NCBI GenBank assembly: GCA_036402115.1
Contig: DASWTM010000017.1
Location: 1-28,154, forward strand
Direction: 5' to 3'
Length of the DNA: 28,154 nt
Source of the DNA: Chryseosolibacter sp036402115
GTDB lineage: Bacteria > Bacteroidota > Bacteroidia > Cytophagales > Cyclobacteriaceae
Below, piece after piece: positions 7,506-15,911 of this stretch. Below the pieces are notes generated by a model, which saw only the letters and a list, made by a program, of their open reading frames with translations, ran no database searches and had not been told where the DNA came from. The position numbers and the translations under genes were made by a program. How positions within the stretch are numbered: the stretch's first letter is position 1; every line of letters starts with the position of its first letter.

Positions 7506-9836
7506 TCAGTTTGCGCTGGGTTTAAATTCCACGCTCAGATTGCTCTCTAATTGTACCGGTTCACCTGAAGTTGTTATACCATCAACTACAATTGAATACT
7601 CGCCCGTAACGTCCGATGTAAAGAAAGAAAACGAAGCTTCCCCATTTTCATCAAGCACAATGCTTGGATTCCAATACAATGACGTACGGAGATCAGGCAC
7701 TTTGTCTTTGAAGCTGCGTCCATCGAAGGTGTTAACCTTCACAGGTTCGCTTAATCCATGAACAACAAACGAGTTTTTGCTGCGTGGCACTTTGCTGAAG
7801 TTGTCGGTGATTTTTGTCTCCACCAGGATGACTCCACCACGTCCGATGGCGCCAAACGTCTGAAGCTTTTCCCTTGTATTGACAACTTTTATTTTTGCCA
7901 CATCGCTTGGTTTCAAGCTCATGAAATAGTCGGTGTCATCTGTCATGACACCATCGATGATGAACACAGGACTCACGGTAGCCTGGCGATTTACATCAGA
8001 AAAATAAACCCGAATAGTGCTGACATTTTTTATTCTCCGGTGCTGCACCATTGGAATTATTTCACGGATAGTCTCTTCCATGGTGGGAAATACAAGAAAT
8101 TTTTCCAAGTCAATCTCGGTGTCTGCCCCAAAAATTTCTTCCTCGATCTGCGCATTGGGCGATGTCACCTTTCGATAATTGTGAGCTTTCTGATTATAGC
8201 CAAAGGAATTTGTTATTAAACGTTGCTGCCTTGCATTGACGTAAACTGGGTCAACTGTCGGACTCTCTTGAACGACTGGCCAGTCAATGGTGAGCGTTGG
8301 TTCCTCAACGATTTCTATGCGAACATCAGGCACTGTCTTACCCCTCTTTTCAATTCGATAGTAAACTTCGTCCTGTCCGAAGAAATCGATGTATAAGGGC
8401 AAATCAAACTTACCTTTATTCGTGAACGTCTGATAAGTAACAACGTTCTTCTGCAGGAAGAGCGTCACAAATGTTGTGTCGGTAAAAATAGCGCCCGTCT
8501 TTTCATTTACCAGTTGGCCTGTGAAGCGGATATTTGTAAGTCTTTCACCAGGCTGCTTTTTTGCCAACACATCGGCCCACGGGCTACGACTTTTGGAGTT
8601 GGCTATCATGGCGAAGTCAATTGCTTCGCGCCAAGCTGGAGTCTCGGGCTGGAATCTTGTCTGTGCGTTTGTAAGTGAACCTGGCATGTTGCTGTACAGG
8701 GCAAAATTTGCAGTTGCCGAATGCATCAAATCACCGAAGAGTGTCTTATTGAACACTGTTGCAGAAACGATTGTTCCAGCAAGGTCTTCGTTTGATGTGA
8801 GTTTCACTTTCGCTGTAACTTTTTGCCTTGTTCCAAATAAAGCACCGTTCAGTTCCACATTACCCTTCATAGAAGACAACATGGGTATAAACACAAGTCG
8901 TTCGGCTAGCAGATTTCCTTTTTCTCCAAAGACAGAAATGCGAGCAACTCCGTGTGTTAGTTCATTGGTAGGAATGGATACTTCAAGCTTACCTTGATCC
9001 ACTTTAAGGAGTGTATTATAAAAAACATCACCCGAGGCATCAAGCACAACGCGAGCGCGCTGAATCGCCTGATGTGCGGTGGCAATGGAGACGTCAATAC
9101 CATTACCATCCTGCGAAAGCCTAACTCTCATCGCTACGGCATCCTCTTCTGTCTTTGGCAAGGCGAACGTTCTGTTCTGCGCAGTTGCCGTATAGACCGC
9201 GCCTGCCTGTGGCGTGAGTGTAAAGCTGCCAAAACCATTTTCGTTTGTTGAAAACGTTGCTTGTGTCTGGCCTTGTGCGTCAGCAACGGTAACAACCGTA
9301 TTGTTCCCGCCCTTGGCGATCAGACGATTTTCCACTCCAGAAGCAAGGTGGCCGCCTTCAGGATAAAATTGCAAATTCGCATCTGGAGAGCGACTAAATT
9401 GCTGCTGACCGTGGATCAGTATATAGGTTTGGAAAAAGAAATCTGGCGAAAAATTCTTCATCCAGTCATGATAGGCAACAAGGACGTAAAGTCCCGGGTT
9501 TATAGCAGCGGGAGTCACAAGTTGGTTAACTGCTGTGCCATTCTCCAGTCGTACTTTTTGATTGACTACTGCATTGCCTGCATCGTTCATGAGCATTACA
9601 TGAAGGATTGAATTCTTATCAATAGGTTTCCGGTCAAACTCATTGACAACGGTTGCTCTGAAAAATATTGTATCACCCGCAACGTAGGAAGGCTGATTCA
9701 ATGCGAGGTGGACTTTAAGTGGGGCTGTATTCTGGTAGTACGCATTCAGCGTTTTATCAAGTTCACGGAGTGACTGATCCTGACCTGTGGTTTGAAAAAC
9801 AATAGCGCAAAATAAAAGTGATACTAGAAATCTCAT
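7506..9836 (-). CDS. MG2 / TonB-plug-like domain protein without barrel
   Basis: Large secreted protein, 776 aa, fourth gene of the TonB-receptor operon. Residues 1-19 are a signal peptide (MRFLVSLLFCAIVFQTTGQ). About residues 38-145 resemble the MG2 domain of alpha-2-macroglobulin-like proteins (LKVHLALNQPSYVAGDTIFF). Beta-sandwich regions follow. About residues 615-675 resemble a TonB-receptor plug (PVFIIDGVMTDD...GRGGVILVETK), but no barrel of useful length follows. The last 100 residues include TSLYWNPSIVLDENG and a TSDVTGEYSI segment, as in macroglobulin-type Bacteroidota proteins. No thioester CxEQ is seen. ATG 9836 starts 2 nt after the upstream stop (TAA 9839-9841); the TTG three codons earlier is less likely. 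Such proteins are usually annotated as TonB plug-domain proteins; the function is unknown. Confidence 0.85.
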   Translation of the reverse strand: MRFLVSLLFCAIVFQTTGQDQSLRELDKTLNAYYQNTAPLKVHLALNQPSYVAGDTIFFRATVVNEFDRKPIDKNSILHVMLMNDAGNAVVNQKVRLENGTAVNQLVTPAAINPGLYVLVAYHDWMKNFSPDFFFQTYILIHGQQQFSRSPDANLQFYPEGGHLASGVENRLIAKGGNNTVVTVADAQGQTQATFSTNENGFGSFTLTPQAGAVYTATAQNRTFALPKTEEDAVAMRVRLSQDGNGIDVSIATAHQAIQRARVVLDASGDVFYNTLLKVDQGKLEVSIPTNELTHGVARISVFGEKGNLLAERLVFIPMLSSMKGNVELNGALFGTRQKVTAKVKLTSNEDLAGTIVSATVFNKTLFGDLMHSATANFALYSNMPGSLTNAQTRFQPETPAWREAIDFAMIANSKSRSPWADVLAKKQPGERLTNIRFTGQLVNEKTGAIFTDTTFVTLFLQKNVVTYQTFTNKGKFDLPLYIDFFGQDEVYYRIEKRGKTVPDVRIEIVEEPTLTIDWPVVQESPTVDPVYVNARQQRLITNSFGYNQKAHNYRKVTSPNAQIEEEIFGADTEIDLEKFLVFPTMEETIREIIPMVQHRRIKNVSTIRVYFSDVNRQATVSPVFIIDGVMTDDTDYFMSLKPSDVAKIKVVNTREKLQTFGAIGRGGVILVETKITDNFSKVPRSKNSFVVHGLSEPVKVNTFDGRSFKDKVPDLRTSLYWNPSIVLDENGEASFSFFTSDVTGEYSIVVDGITTSGEPVQLESNLSVEFKPSAN

Positions 9837-9838
9837 GT

Positions 9839-10945
9839 TTACCAAAATAAAGGTTTTGTATTACTTGCTCCTGGCCGTAGCATGCAGGACTCGCGAACAG
9901 GTTCATCTGGTATCGTAAACGGAATTTCCTCACGTTGAATAAAAACCTCCCGGCTTACGATACCACTCGCAGAAAATACTCCAAGCACTTGCTCCTCGGG
10001 CTTGGTGGTAGAGCGAATATTACCCAACACCCGCACCGCGTTTGGCTGGAATAAACTTCCTTCACCCAGTTGCTGCGATTCCACAAGTTTCCAAAAATCG
10101 TACACCTCTTCGGAAACGCTGAGCTGATCGACTTTGAAATAATAACGAACGTGAAATTTGCGATCGGCCATTGGAACACTGGCAATTTGCACGTTGACGA
10201 ATTGGTCGTTCGCAACCGAGGAATTCTTTGACACTGTAACATTATTACCTTGCTCTGAAACCCAGCAATTACAACATGAACAAATATCGAATCTGACAAT
10301 TCCAGTTCCTTGTCTTCGATAACCGCTGCACGCAGGCGGAGCGGGAACCGGACGTGGGGGTCTTCCCTCCTCCCGCGTTTTCAATTCCGGATTGTTTTTC
10401 GTCTCATAGACACTGGACCAACGCCAGCGAAAATAATTTTTCTCCCCTGCGGTGCCTTTCGAATCGATGAAAAAATTAACAGCGGCTTCAGGCGCTTTCG
10501 AAGCCTTTAGCACAGCAAATTCATCAAACTCGTAGCGTAACGCCTCCAATTCTCCGCCATCCGTCAGACGCTGGGGCGTACTACTGTAATGATCTGATTC
10601 GGTTCTGATGGAAAGCTGGTAGGATCGTCCTACCACGCCCCGAATACCGCCCAACGCTGTCTGGTAGATGCCTGGTGCTACCTCCGTGAGTGTCTCAACG
10701 TTTCCTGCATCATCTGAAATTTGAACGAACGCATTCTGAACCGAAATCCTCTTATTGATAAACGTGTTGAGATCAAAAGCTCTGAACAGTTCTACCTGAT
10801 ATGGGCCGGGCGCATTCGTTATCAATCCATCAACAACAAGATGAGCAACCTTTATTTCTTTCGGCACCTCATAACGATCGATGCATCCATCTGCGGCAAG
10901 TACGAGTATAAAAAAGAGTACTGTTACGATATCCTTGATTTTCAC
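9839..10945 (-). CDS. DUF4249 lipoprotein, copy 2
   Basis: Second DUF4249 lipoprotein, 368 aa. The hydrophobic signal ends in LAADGC with lipidated Cys21, followed by the family motif IDRYEVPKEIKVAHLVVDG. The conserved CSG (206-208) and the cluster Cys222-x-Cys224-Cys225-x-Cys227-Trp228 are present, as are a C-terminal ESC and the ending NTKPLFW. The chosen start is GTG 10945, which overlaps the upstream TGA stop in a GTGA arrangement. This gives a normal signal peptide and the same length as the sister copies. The longer ORF from 10993 would add 16 residues before the signal and overlap the upstream gene by 52 nt. By eye it is closest to copy 3. The two are likely tandem duplicates that have since diverged. 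Confidence 0.88.
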   Translation of the reverse strand: MKIKDIVTVLFFILVLAADGCIDRYEVPKEIKVAHLVVDGLITNAPGPYQVELFRAFDLNTFINKRISVQNAFVQISDDAGNVETLTEVAPGIYQTALGGIRGVVGRSYQLSIRTESDHYSSTPQRLTDGGELEALRYEFDEFAVLKASKAPEAAVNFFIDSKGTAGEKNYFRWRWSSVYETKNNPELKTREEGRPPRPVPAPPACSGYRRQGTGIVRFDICSCCNCWVSEQGNNVTVSKNSSVANDQFVNVQIASVPMADRKFHVRYYFKVDQLSVSEEVYDFWKLVESQQLGEGSLFQPNAVRVLGNIRSTTKPEEQVLGVFSASGIVSREVFIQREEIPFTIPDEPVRESCMLRPGASNTKPLFW

Positions 10946-12054
10946 CAGAAGGTTGGTTTTTTGTTCGATGAACCGTGAAATAATCCCAGGCACGAACCTT
11001 TGACTGTATCACTCACAATTTCAATTTGCGTAGCAGCTTCCTCCGGCTCAATCACGAAATTCTTTTGCGCAACCGCTGAAACACCAAAGAAACCGAGAAC
11101 GATTTCATTCGGATCGTCTACACGTACAATATTTCCCCGTACCCTGACAGAGTTCGGCTGAAACAAACTTCCCTCGCCCTGTTGTTGCGCATGGACCAGC
11201 TTCCAGAATGCGTAAGCATCTTCCGTCAGGCTAAACTGCTCGATGAGCATATAAAAACGCAAATTGAATCGCCAGTGATCAACGGGAACGCGTGCTATAA
11301 ACACGCCATTGAAGGAGTGATCGGATACCGCATTGTTACTTGATATCATGGCGGCAGAACTGTATTCGGAAACCCAGCAATTGCAACACGTGCAGATATC
11401 CTTCTTTTCTATCGTGCCGTAAGCACCCGGTATGTAACCGCTACAAGGAAGAGGATTAGGCATAACGACAGGCGGTTTCCCAACTTCAATCGTCTTCAAA
11501 TGGGGGTAAGTGACAACTTCATAAACCGAAGACCATCGCCAACGAAAGAAATTCTGCGCACCGGGTACGCCTTCTGAATCAATTTGCACATCGAGCGCAT
11601 CCTGTGGTTCACTTATATCATTTTGATTGATTACACTCGTTCTGAATTGGTAGTCAATATTCGAAATTGTTCCTGCAGGTAGCATCTCCTGTGGCTCAGA
11701 CACATATTGTTTATCGCCAATAGAGATAACCGTATGATACTTTCGACCAACGGTGCCTTGAATTCCCATCGGTTGGGTTTGGTACACACCAGCCGAGACC
11801 TCGACCAGCGTCTCTTCCACGCCAGTGTCTTCTACTATTTTGACAGTTGCCTGGCTTACCGGTACCCTGCTGTTCACGTTGGTGTTGAGATCGCTGGCAA
11901 CAAAGAGCTCGATGGTGTATGGACCAGGCTGCGATGTAATCATTCCGTCAACAACGAGCTGCTCTACTGATATTTTTTCCGGCAGTTCGTATCGATCGAT
12001 GCATGCATCGCTCAACAGAAAAATCAATGGCAGTAAGTGAATGATCTTTTTCAT
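10942..12054 (-). CDS. DUF4249 lipoprotein, copy 3 (operon proximal)
   Basis: Third DUF4249 lipoprotein, 370 aa, directly behind the TonB receptor gene (2-nt gap). The signal peptide MKKIIHLLPLIFLLSDAC ends in Cys18, followed by IDRYELPEKISVEQLVVDG. The middle carries FRWRWSSVYE, shared with copy 2 and nearly with copy 1. CSG lies at 204-206 and the cluster Cys221-x-Cys223-Cys224-x-Cys226-Trp227 follows. The end is a GSC motif and NKKPTFW. Apart from the lipid-bearing cysteine the protein has an even set of shared cysteines (CSG, four in the cluster, one near the C-terminus), consistent with disulfides or a metal site outside the cytoplasm. Because of its position it is the best candidate for a direct receptor partner. 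Confidence 0.9.
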   Translation of the reverse strand: MKKIIHLLPLIFLLSDACIDRYELPEKISVEQLVVDGMITSQPGPYTIELFVASDLNTNVNSRVPVSQATVKIVEDTGVEETLVEVSAGVYQTQPMGIQGTVGRKYHTVISIGDKQYVSEPQEMLPAGTISNIDYQFRTSVINQNDISEPQDALDVQIDSEGVPGAQNFFRWRWSSVYEVVTYPHLKTIEVGKPPVVMPNPLPCSGYIPGAYGTIEKKDICTCCNCWVSEYSSAAMISSNNAVSDHSFNGVFIARVPVDHWRFNLRFYMLIEQFSLTEDAYAFWKLVHAQQQGEGSLFQPNSVRVRGNIVRVDDPNEIVLGFFGVSAVAQKNFVIEPEEAATQIEIVSDTVKGSCLGLFHGSSNKKPTFW

Positions 12055-12056
12055 CC

Positions 12057-14741
12057 TTAAATTTTAAAGGTATAACTGAGTGAAGGAATCACCGTGCCAA
12101 TAACGGAAAGCTTGTATGGGCGAAGTGTTCCACTATTATCGCTTTTGAAAAATATTGAATACGCATTCTTACGCGAGTACACATTATAGAGCGAGAACGC
12201 CCATGTGCCGTCCCAAAACTTTTTCCGCTTATGATTCCCTTCCATAATCAAAGCAAGATCCATACGGTGATAGTCCGGAATACGATAGCGGTTACGTTCT
12301 GAAAAATTTGAAATCGGTGTTCCATCTGTTGCATACGCAGATTCAGGCAGTGACAATGGTCTGCCTGTATGGTAGGTGAAGTTGCCCGACAAGAAATAGC
12401 GTCTCGAGATGTTGTAACGCCAGTTCAAATTCACTACATGAGGCTGATCAAAATTAGACGCAAAAATTTGGCCTCCATTTATTTTTTCACTGTCAGAAAT
12501 TCCATCCACCGTACGAAGGGAGCGCGAAAACGCGTAATTGGCCGAGCCGACCAGACGTCCTTTTACCTTAGTGGCCGATACCTCTATTCCGTACGACTGT
12601 CCAATTCCTGGAAGCAATGCTGTTTCGAGATTCTTGTTAAGAATCAGATCGGCACCGTCCTTAAAGTCAAGCGTGTTGTTAACGTGCTTGTAGTATGCTT
12701 CGATAAATGTCTCATACATGTTATCGTTAAGATTGCGATAGTATCCTAGGGAAACCTGATCAGCAATTTGTGGCTTGAAGTATGTGTTACTGGATTGCCA
12801 GATATCAACAGGGGTTACGGCCGCAGTATTAGTGACCAGGTGGATGTATTGGTAGATTCTGTTATAGCCGAACTTCAGCGAAGAATTAGGCGTGAGCGTG
12901 TAGCGAAGAGAAAGTCGGGGCTCTGCTCCGTGATACATTTTGATCACCTCGTTCTTCCCATAAAGCGTGGAGTCTACGATGTTCCGATTCTCAATAGATG
13001 CACCGTCCAGGTATTGATAAACAGTTGCTGGTCCAAATCGAGTAAATAAACTATAACGCAGACCCGCCTCCACGAAAACATTCTCCCGCCAGTAGAAGCC
13101 ATCAGTGATATAAAAAGCAGTTTCCAGCGACCGCTCATTGGGAATTCTGGTATTTGCAATGTTGGATTCGACATGCGTAGGCCTGCGATCACCGGGCTGG
13201 AAATCATAAAGGCGGTTGTGAAGTCCGAAGGCGATTTCGTGGCGGCCGTTTAAGTTAAAATCCAGGTTTAACGAAGGATAGGTAACGCTATAGTCTAGTT
13301 TGAATGCATTGTAAGGATCCTCCTCTTCAAGCTGGTAAGCGTACTTCCCATAGTCGAGAGTCACCGTTGAATAGAACCGGTCGGAGAAACTGTGATCCAC
13401 GCGGATGGAGCCAGCGATGTTTCTCCAATTATAGATTGTATCATTTGACAATGTGAAACGATCATTACTGGTATAACCAGACAAGGTAAGCTTGGTGCGA
13501 CCTGAGAATTTATGGCTGAATTTCATCGAGCCATCATAAAAGGCTACCGATGCGTTCTGAAGGTTCGAATAATTGGAACGGATTGTTTTGAGCATCCAGT
13601 CGGAATACGATGCGCGAACGGAGGCGATGATTGTCGTGGTATCCTGCTTGATGGGACCTCCAATTGTCAGATGGCTTGAAATTATACCTATGCCTCCGCT
13701 TCCGGTCCATTTTTGCTTATTTCCTTCCTGGGATGTGATGCTTAGAACCGATGAAACGCGTCCGCCATATTCTGCCGGAATTCCGCCACGATAAAAATTA
13801 ACTGAACTGACTGCGTCTGAATTGAATGCGGTAAAAAATCCAAGTGCATGAGAAGTATTGAAGATCGGAGTTCCATCGAAGAGCACGAGATTTTGATCGA
13901 CACTTCCGCCACGCACATTGAAGCCGGAGGCAACTTCACCTACAGTGGTAACGCCAGCCTGCATCTGGATTTGTTTGATGACATCGACTTCGCCTAAAAA
14001 CGCAGGTGCACGCTTAAGGTCCTTCATCTGCAGCGAAGTCTGGCCCATCCTGCTGGTGAGAATAGCCTGATCGTTGACTTCCACTTCTTCGAGAACGATC
14101 GGCATTTCTTCCATCTGAATATCAAGCACCCCGCTTTCATAGATTTTTAGATCAACGACTTTGTCTCCAAAGTTCACCGAGCGAACAGTCATGACATGTT
14201 CACCAGCAGGCATTGTTAATTCATATCTTCCATTCTGATCAGTGTTCACAGAAAGATTGATGTCCTCCACATACACAGAGGCACTGGCGAGCGGAATGTT
14301 TACTTCCGACTTCACCACACCTCGAAGCTTCACTGCTTGTCCCGCCTTGAAATTTGCCGGACTACCTATGACCTGTTCATTGACATTTTTTTTCTGCACC
14401 ACTGCAGTCCGCAAGATATTCTCACGATCAAGAGCTTTCGCGGGATCTTTGGCGATCACGACAGCATACCCATACATAAAGCTAAAGCTGATATCGGAGT
14501 TGCTTAATACTCTGGTTAATGCCCGCTCAAGTGAATATCCATCATAAGATTCATCAAAGGAGTAGTTCGTCAACCATTCATCTAAATAGAAAAAACGAAC
14601 AGGGTGCGACTTTTGAATCGCATCAAATACCTGGGTGATTGGCGTTTTCTCTTTAACAGAAAGGGTGATGTCGAAAGCAGACTGTGCTACCCCGGTTAGC
14701 GTTATGAGCAGAAACAGGTGTAGGAGTAAAGTTTTTTTCAC
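12057..14741 (-). CDS. TonB-dependent receptor with STN and CarboxypepD-like domains
   Basis: Outer-membrane active transporter, 894 aa, first gene of the operon. The layout is: signal peptide 1-20 (ending TGVAQ); STN domain about 24-98, the secretin/TonB short N-terminal fold used for signalling or plug contacts; carboxypeptidase-regulatory-like beta domain about 138-212 (KLRGVVKSEVNIPLASASVYVED); plug about 230-335 with FNVRGGSVDQNLVLFDGTPI and YRGGIPAEYGGR; and a 22-strand-type barrel to the end. The start is GTG 14741. The substrate cannot be read from the sequence. No SusD homologue is present, so this is not a standard polysaccharide-uptake pair. STN receptors often work with FecI/FecR sigma/anti-sigma genes, but none is in the window. 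Four co-directional genes with 2-nt, 4-nt-overlap, 2-nt and 55-nt junctions follow. Confidence 0.95.
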   Translation of the reverse strand: MKKTLLLHLFLLITLTGVAQSAFDITLSVKEKTPITQVFDAIQKSHPVRFFYLDEWLTNYSFDESYDGYSLERALTRVLSNSDISFSFMYGYAVVIAKDPAKALDRENILRTAVVQKKNVNEQVIGSPANFKAGQAVKLRGVVKSEVNIPLASASVYVEDINLSVNTDQNGRYELTMPAGEHVMTVRSVNFGDKVVDLKIYESGVLDIQMEEMPIVLEEVEVNDQAILTSRMGQTSLQMKDLKRAPAFLGEVDVIKQIQMQAGVTTVGEVASGFNVRGGSVDQNLVLFDGTPIFNTSHALGFFTAFNSDAVSSVNFYRGGIPAEYGGRVSSVLSITSQEGNKQKWTGSGGIGIISSHLTIGGPIKQDTTTIIASVRASYSDWMLKTIRSNYSNLQNASVAFYDGSMKFSHKFSGRTKLTLSGYTSNDRFTLSNDTIYNWRNIAGSIRVDHSFSDRFYSTVTLDYGKYAYQLEEEDPYNAFKLDYSVTYPSLNLDFNLNGRHEIAFGLHNRLYDFQPGDRRPTHVESNIANTRIPNERSLETAFYITDGFYWRENVFVEAGLRYSLFTRFGPATVYQYLDGASIENRNIVDSTLYGKNEVIKMYHGAEPRLSLRYTLTPNSSLKFGYNRIYQYIHLVTNTAAVTPVDIWQSSNTYFKPQIADQVSLGYYRNLNDNMYETFIEAYYKHVNNTLDFKDGADLILNKNLETALLPGIGQSYGIEVSATKVKGRLVGSANYAFSRSLRTVDGISDSEKINGGQIFASNFDQPHVVNLNWRYNISRRYFLSGNFTYHTGRPLSLPESAYATDGTPISNFSERNRYRIPDYHRMDLALIMEGNHKRKKFWDGTWAFSLYNVYSRKNAYSIFFKSDNSGTLRPYKLSVIGTVIPSLSYTFKI

Positions 14742-14758
14742 GCAAAAAAATTAGGCTA

Positions 14759-14766
14759 TAAAGATA
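14759..14766 (-). promoter_or_regulatory. Candidate -7 box for the TonB-receptor operon
   Basis: The minus strand reads TATCTTTA, one mismatch from TAnnTTTG, and the box ends 17 nt before the GTG start. That distance matches other boxes in this window. A TTTA at 14781-14784 is too close to be a normal -33 box, so the call is weak. Confidence 0.3.
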
Positions 14767-14810
14767 ATAGACCTTATCGTTAAATGGCTGATTTTTTTGA
14801 TAGATGGGAA

Positions 14811-15851
14811 TTATTTTGCCTCAGGTTCCTGCTGACTCAGGCAGTGAAACGATCCTAAACCCCAAATGATGTCAAGGGAATCCAATCCAATGACCTTCCG
14901 ACCTGGAAAATATCCCGCAAGAAGCGTGAGAGCTTTCTCGTCATTCTTATCGCGAAACGTAGGAACGATTACGTACTTATTACTGATATAGAAGTTTGCA
15001 TAGGACGCGGGAAGACGCATATCATCATATACGATGGGCCGTGGCATCGGAAGCTCAACGATGTTCATTTGTTTGCCATTCTGGAGACGAAGCTTTTTGA
15101 GAAGCTTTAAGTTCTCTTGTAAGGGTTCGTAGTTCTCGTCTGACTTATTCTCCTCGACTACCGTCACCACGGTATCTTCATTGACGAATCGCGTCAGATC
15201 ATCAATGTGACCATCGGTGTCATCACCAACGATTCCATCGCCAAGCCATAAAATATTATCTACGCCATAGTAGTCATGAAGATACCTCTCAATCTGGCCC
15301 TGATTAAGGTGAGGATTCCGATTTTCATTTAAGAGGCATGATGTGGTTGTAAGCACAGTACCCTTACCGTTGAACTCTACTGAACCACCCTCCATGACAA
15401 TTCCCGGATAAACGACAGGAATGTTGTAATGCTTTGCGATGAGTGTTGGAATATTATCATCGAGATCGAACGGAGGATATTTTCCACCCCATGCGTTGTA
15501 TCCCCAGTCGACAATCATCTTCTTGCCTTTTGCTTTTGGGTTGATCAAAAACGCAGGACCATGATCGCGACACCAGGCGTCATTCGTGGGATGAATAAAA
15601 ATCTTTATGTTGTTGAGATCAGCTCCTGCCTTTTGAAGATGGCCAAGCACTTTCTGTTTCATGGCCTCATCAACCACGTTGATGTTTACAATCTCGCCTT
15701 CCGCTACCAGCTTAACGAACTCAGCATATACAGGATAAATCGTATCGATCTTTCCCGGCCACGATGCTTCTTTGTGTGGCCAGCTTAACCAGGTTGACGT
15801 GTGAGGGGCGAATTCTGCAGGGAAATAATAGCCTAGTTCTTTCGGAGTCAT
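14811..15851 (-). CDS. aguA: Agmatine deiminase
   Basis: Cytoplasmic hydrolase of the guanidino-group-modifying (porphyromonas-type peptidylarginine deiminase) superfamily, converting agmatine to N-carbamoylputrescine and ammonia. The 346-aa protein has the family's usual length. Visible landmarks are the N-terminal PAEFAPHTSTWLSWPH, the substrate-binding DAWCRDHGP (91-99), MEGGS with Glu154, the catalytic histidine in DTDGHIDD (His215), and the nucleophile Cys337 in GSFHCLSQQEP. No signal peptide is present, which argues against a secreted peptidylarginine deiminase. It lies 60 nt downstream of aguB on the same strand, so both steps from agmatine to putrescine are encoded together. The adjacent gltBD could use the released ammonia after assimilation by glutamine synthetase; that link is inference. 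Confidence 0.95.
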   Translation of the reverse strand: MTPKELGYYFPAEFAPHTSTWLSWPHKEASWPGKIDTIYPVYAEFVKLVAEGEIVNINVVDEAMKQKVLGHLQKAGADLNNIKIFIHPTNDAWCRDHGPAFLINPKAKGKKMIVDWGYNAWGGKYPPFDLDDNIPTLIAKHYNIPVVYPGIVMEGGSVEFNGKGTVLTTTSCLLNENRNPHLNQGQIERYLHDYYGVDNILWLGDGIVGDDTDGHIDDLTRFVNEDTVVTVVEENKSDENYEPLQENLKLLKKLRLQNGKQMNIVELPMPRPIVYDDMRLPASYANFYISNKYVIVPTFRDKNDEKALTLLAGYFPGRKVIGLDSLDIIWGLGSFHCLSQQEPEAK

Positions 15852-15876
15852 GGTAGGAATGTCGACAATCCACGGA

Positions 15877-15899
15877 CCACAGTCGGCTGCCGACCGTGG
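15877..15899 (-). repeat. Hairpin between aguB and aguA
   Basis: Ten-base arms (15877-15886 and 15890-15899) flank a 3-nt loop. The DNA has one mismatch, which becomes a G-U pair only in minus-strand RNA, so the hairpin fits the aguB-aguA transcript. No U-run follows, so it is not a standard terminator. The GTGGAC/CCACGG-rich sequence resembles short palindromic repeats I recall between genes in Bacteroidota. It might mark an mRNA end, modulate aguA, or be a mobile relic. Confidence 0.5.
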
Positions 15900-15911
15900 A
15901 CTGTAGACTAA

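Noticed and set aside
8476..8997. 173-codon plus-strand frame within the MG2/plug gene
   Set aside because: It is a shadow of the real minus-strand frame; its composition lacks domain features.
10946..10993. Longer start for DUF4249 copy 2
   Set aside because: It lies wholly inside the upstream gene and places a polar segment before the signal peptide; the GTGA overlap start is better.
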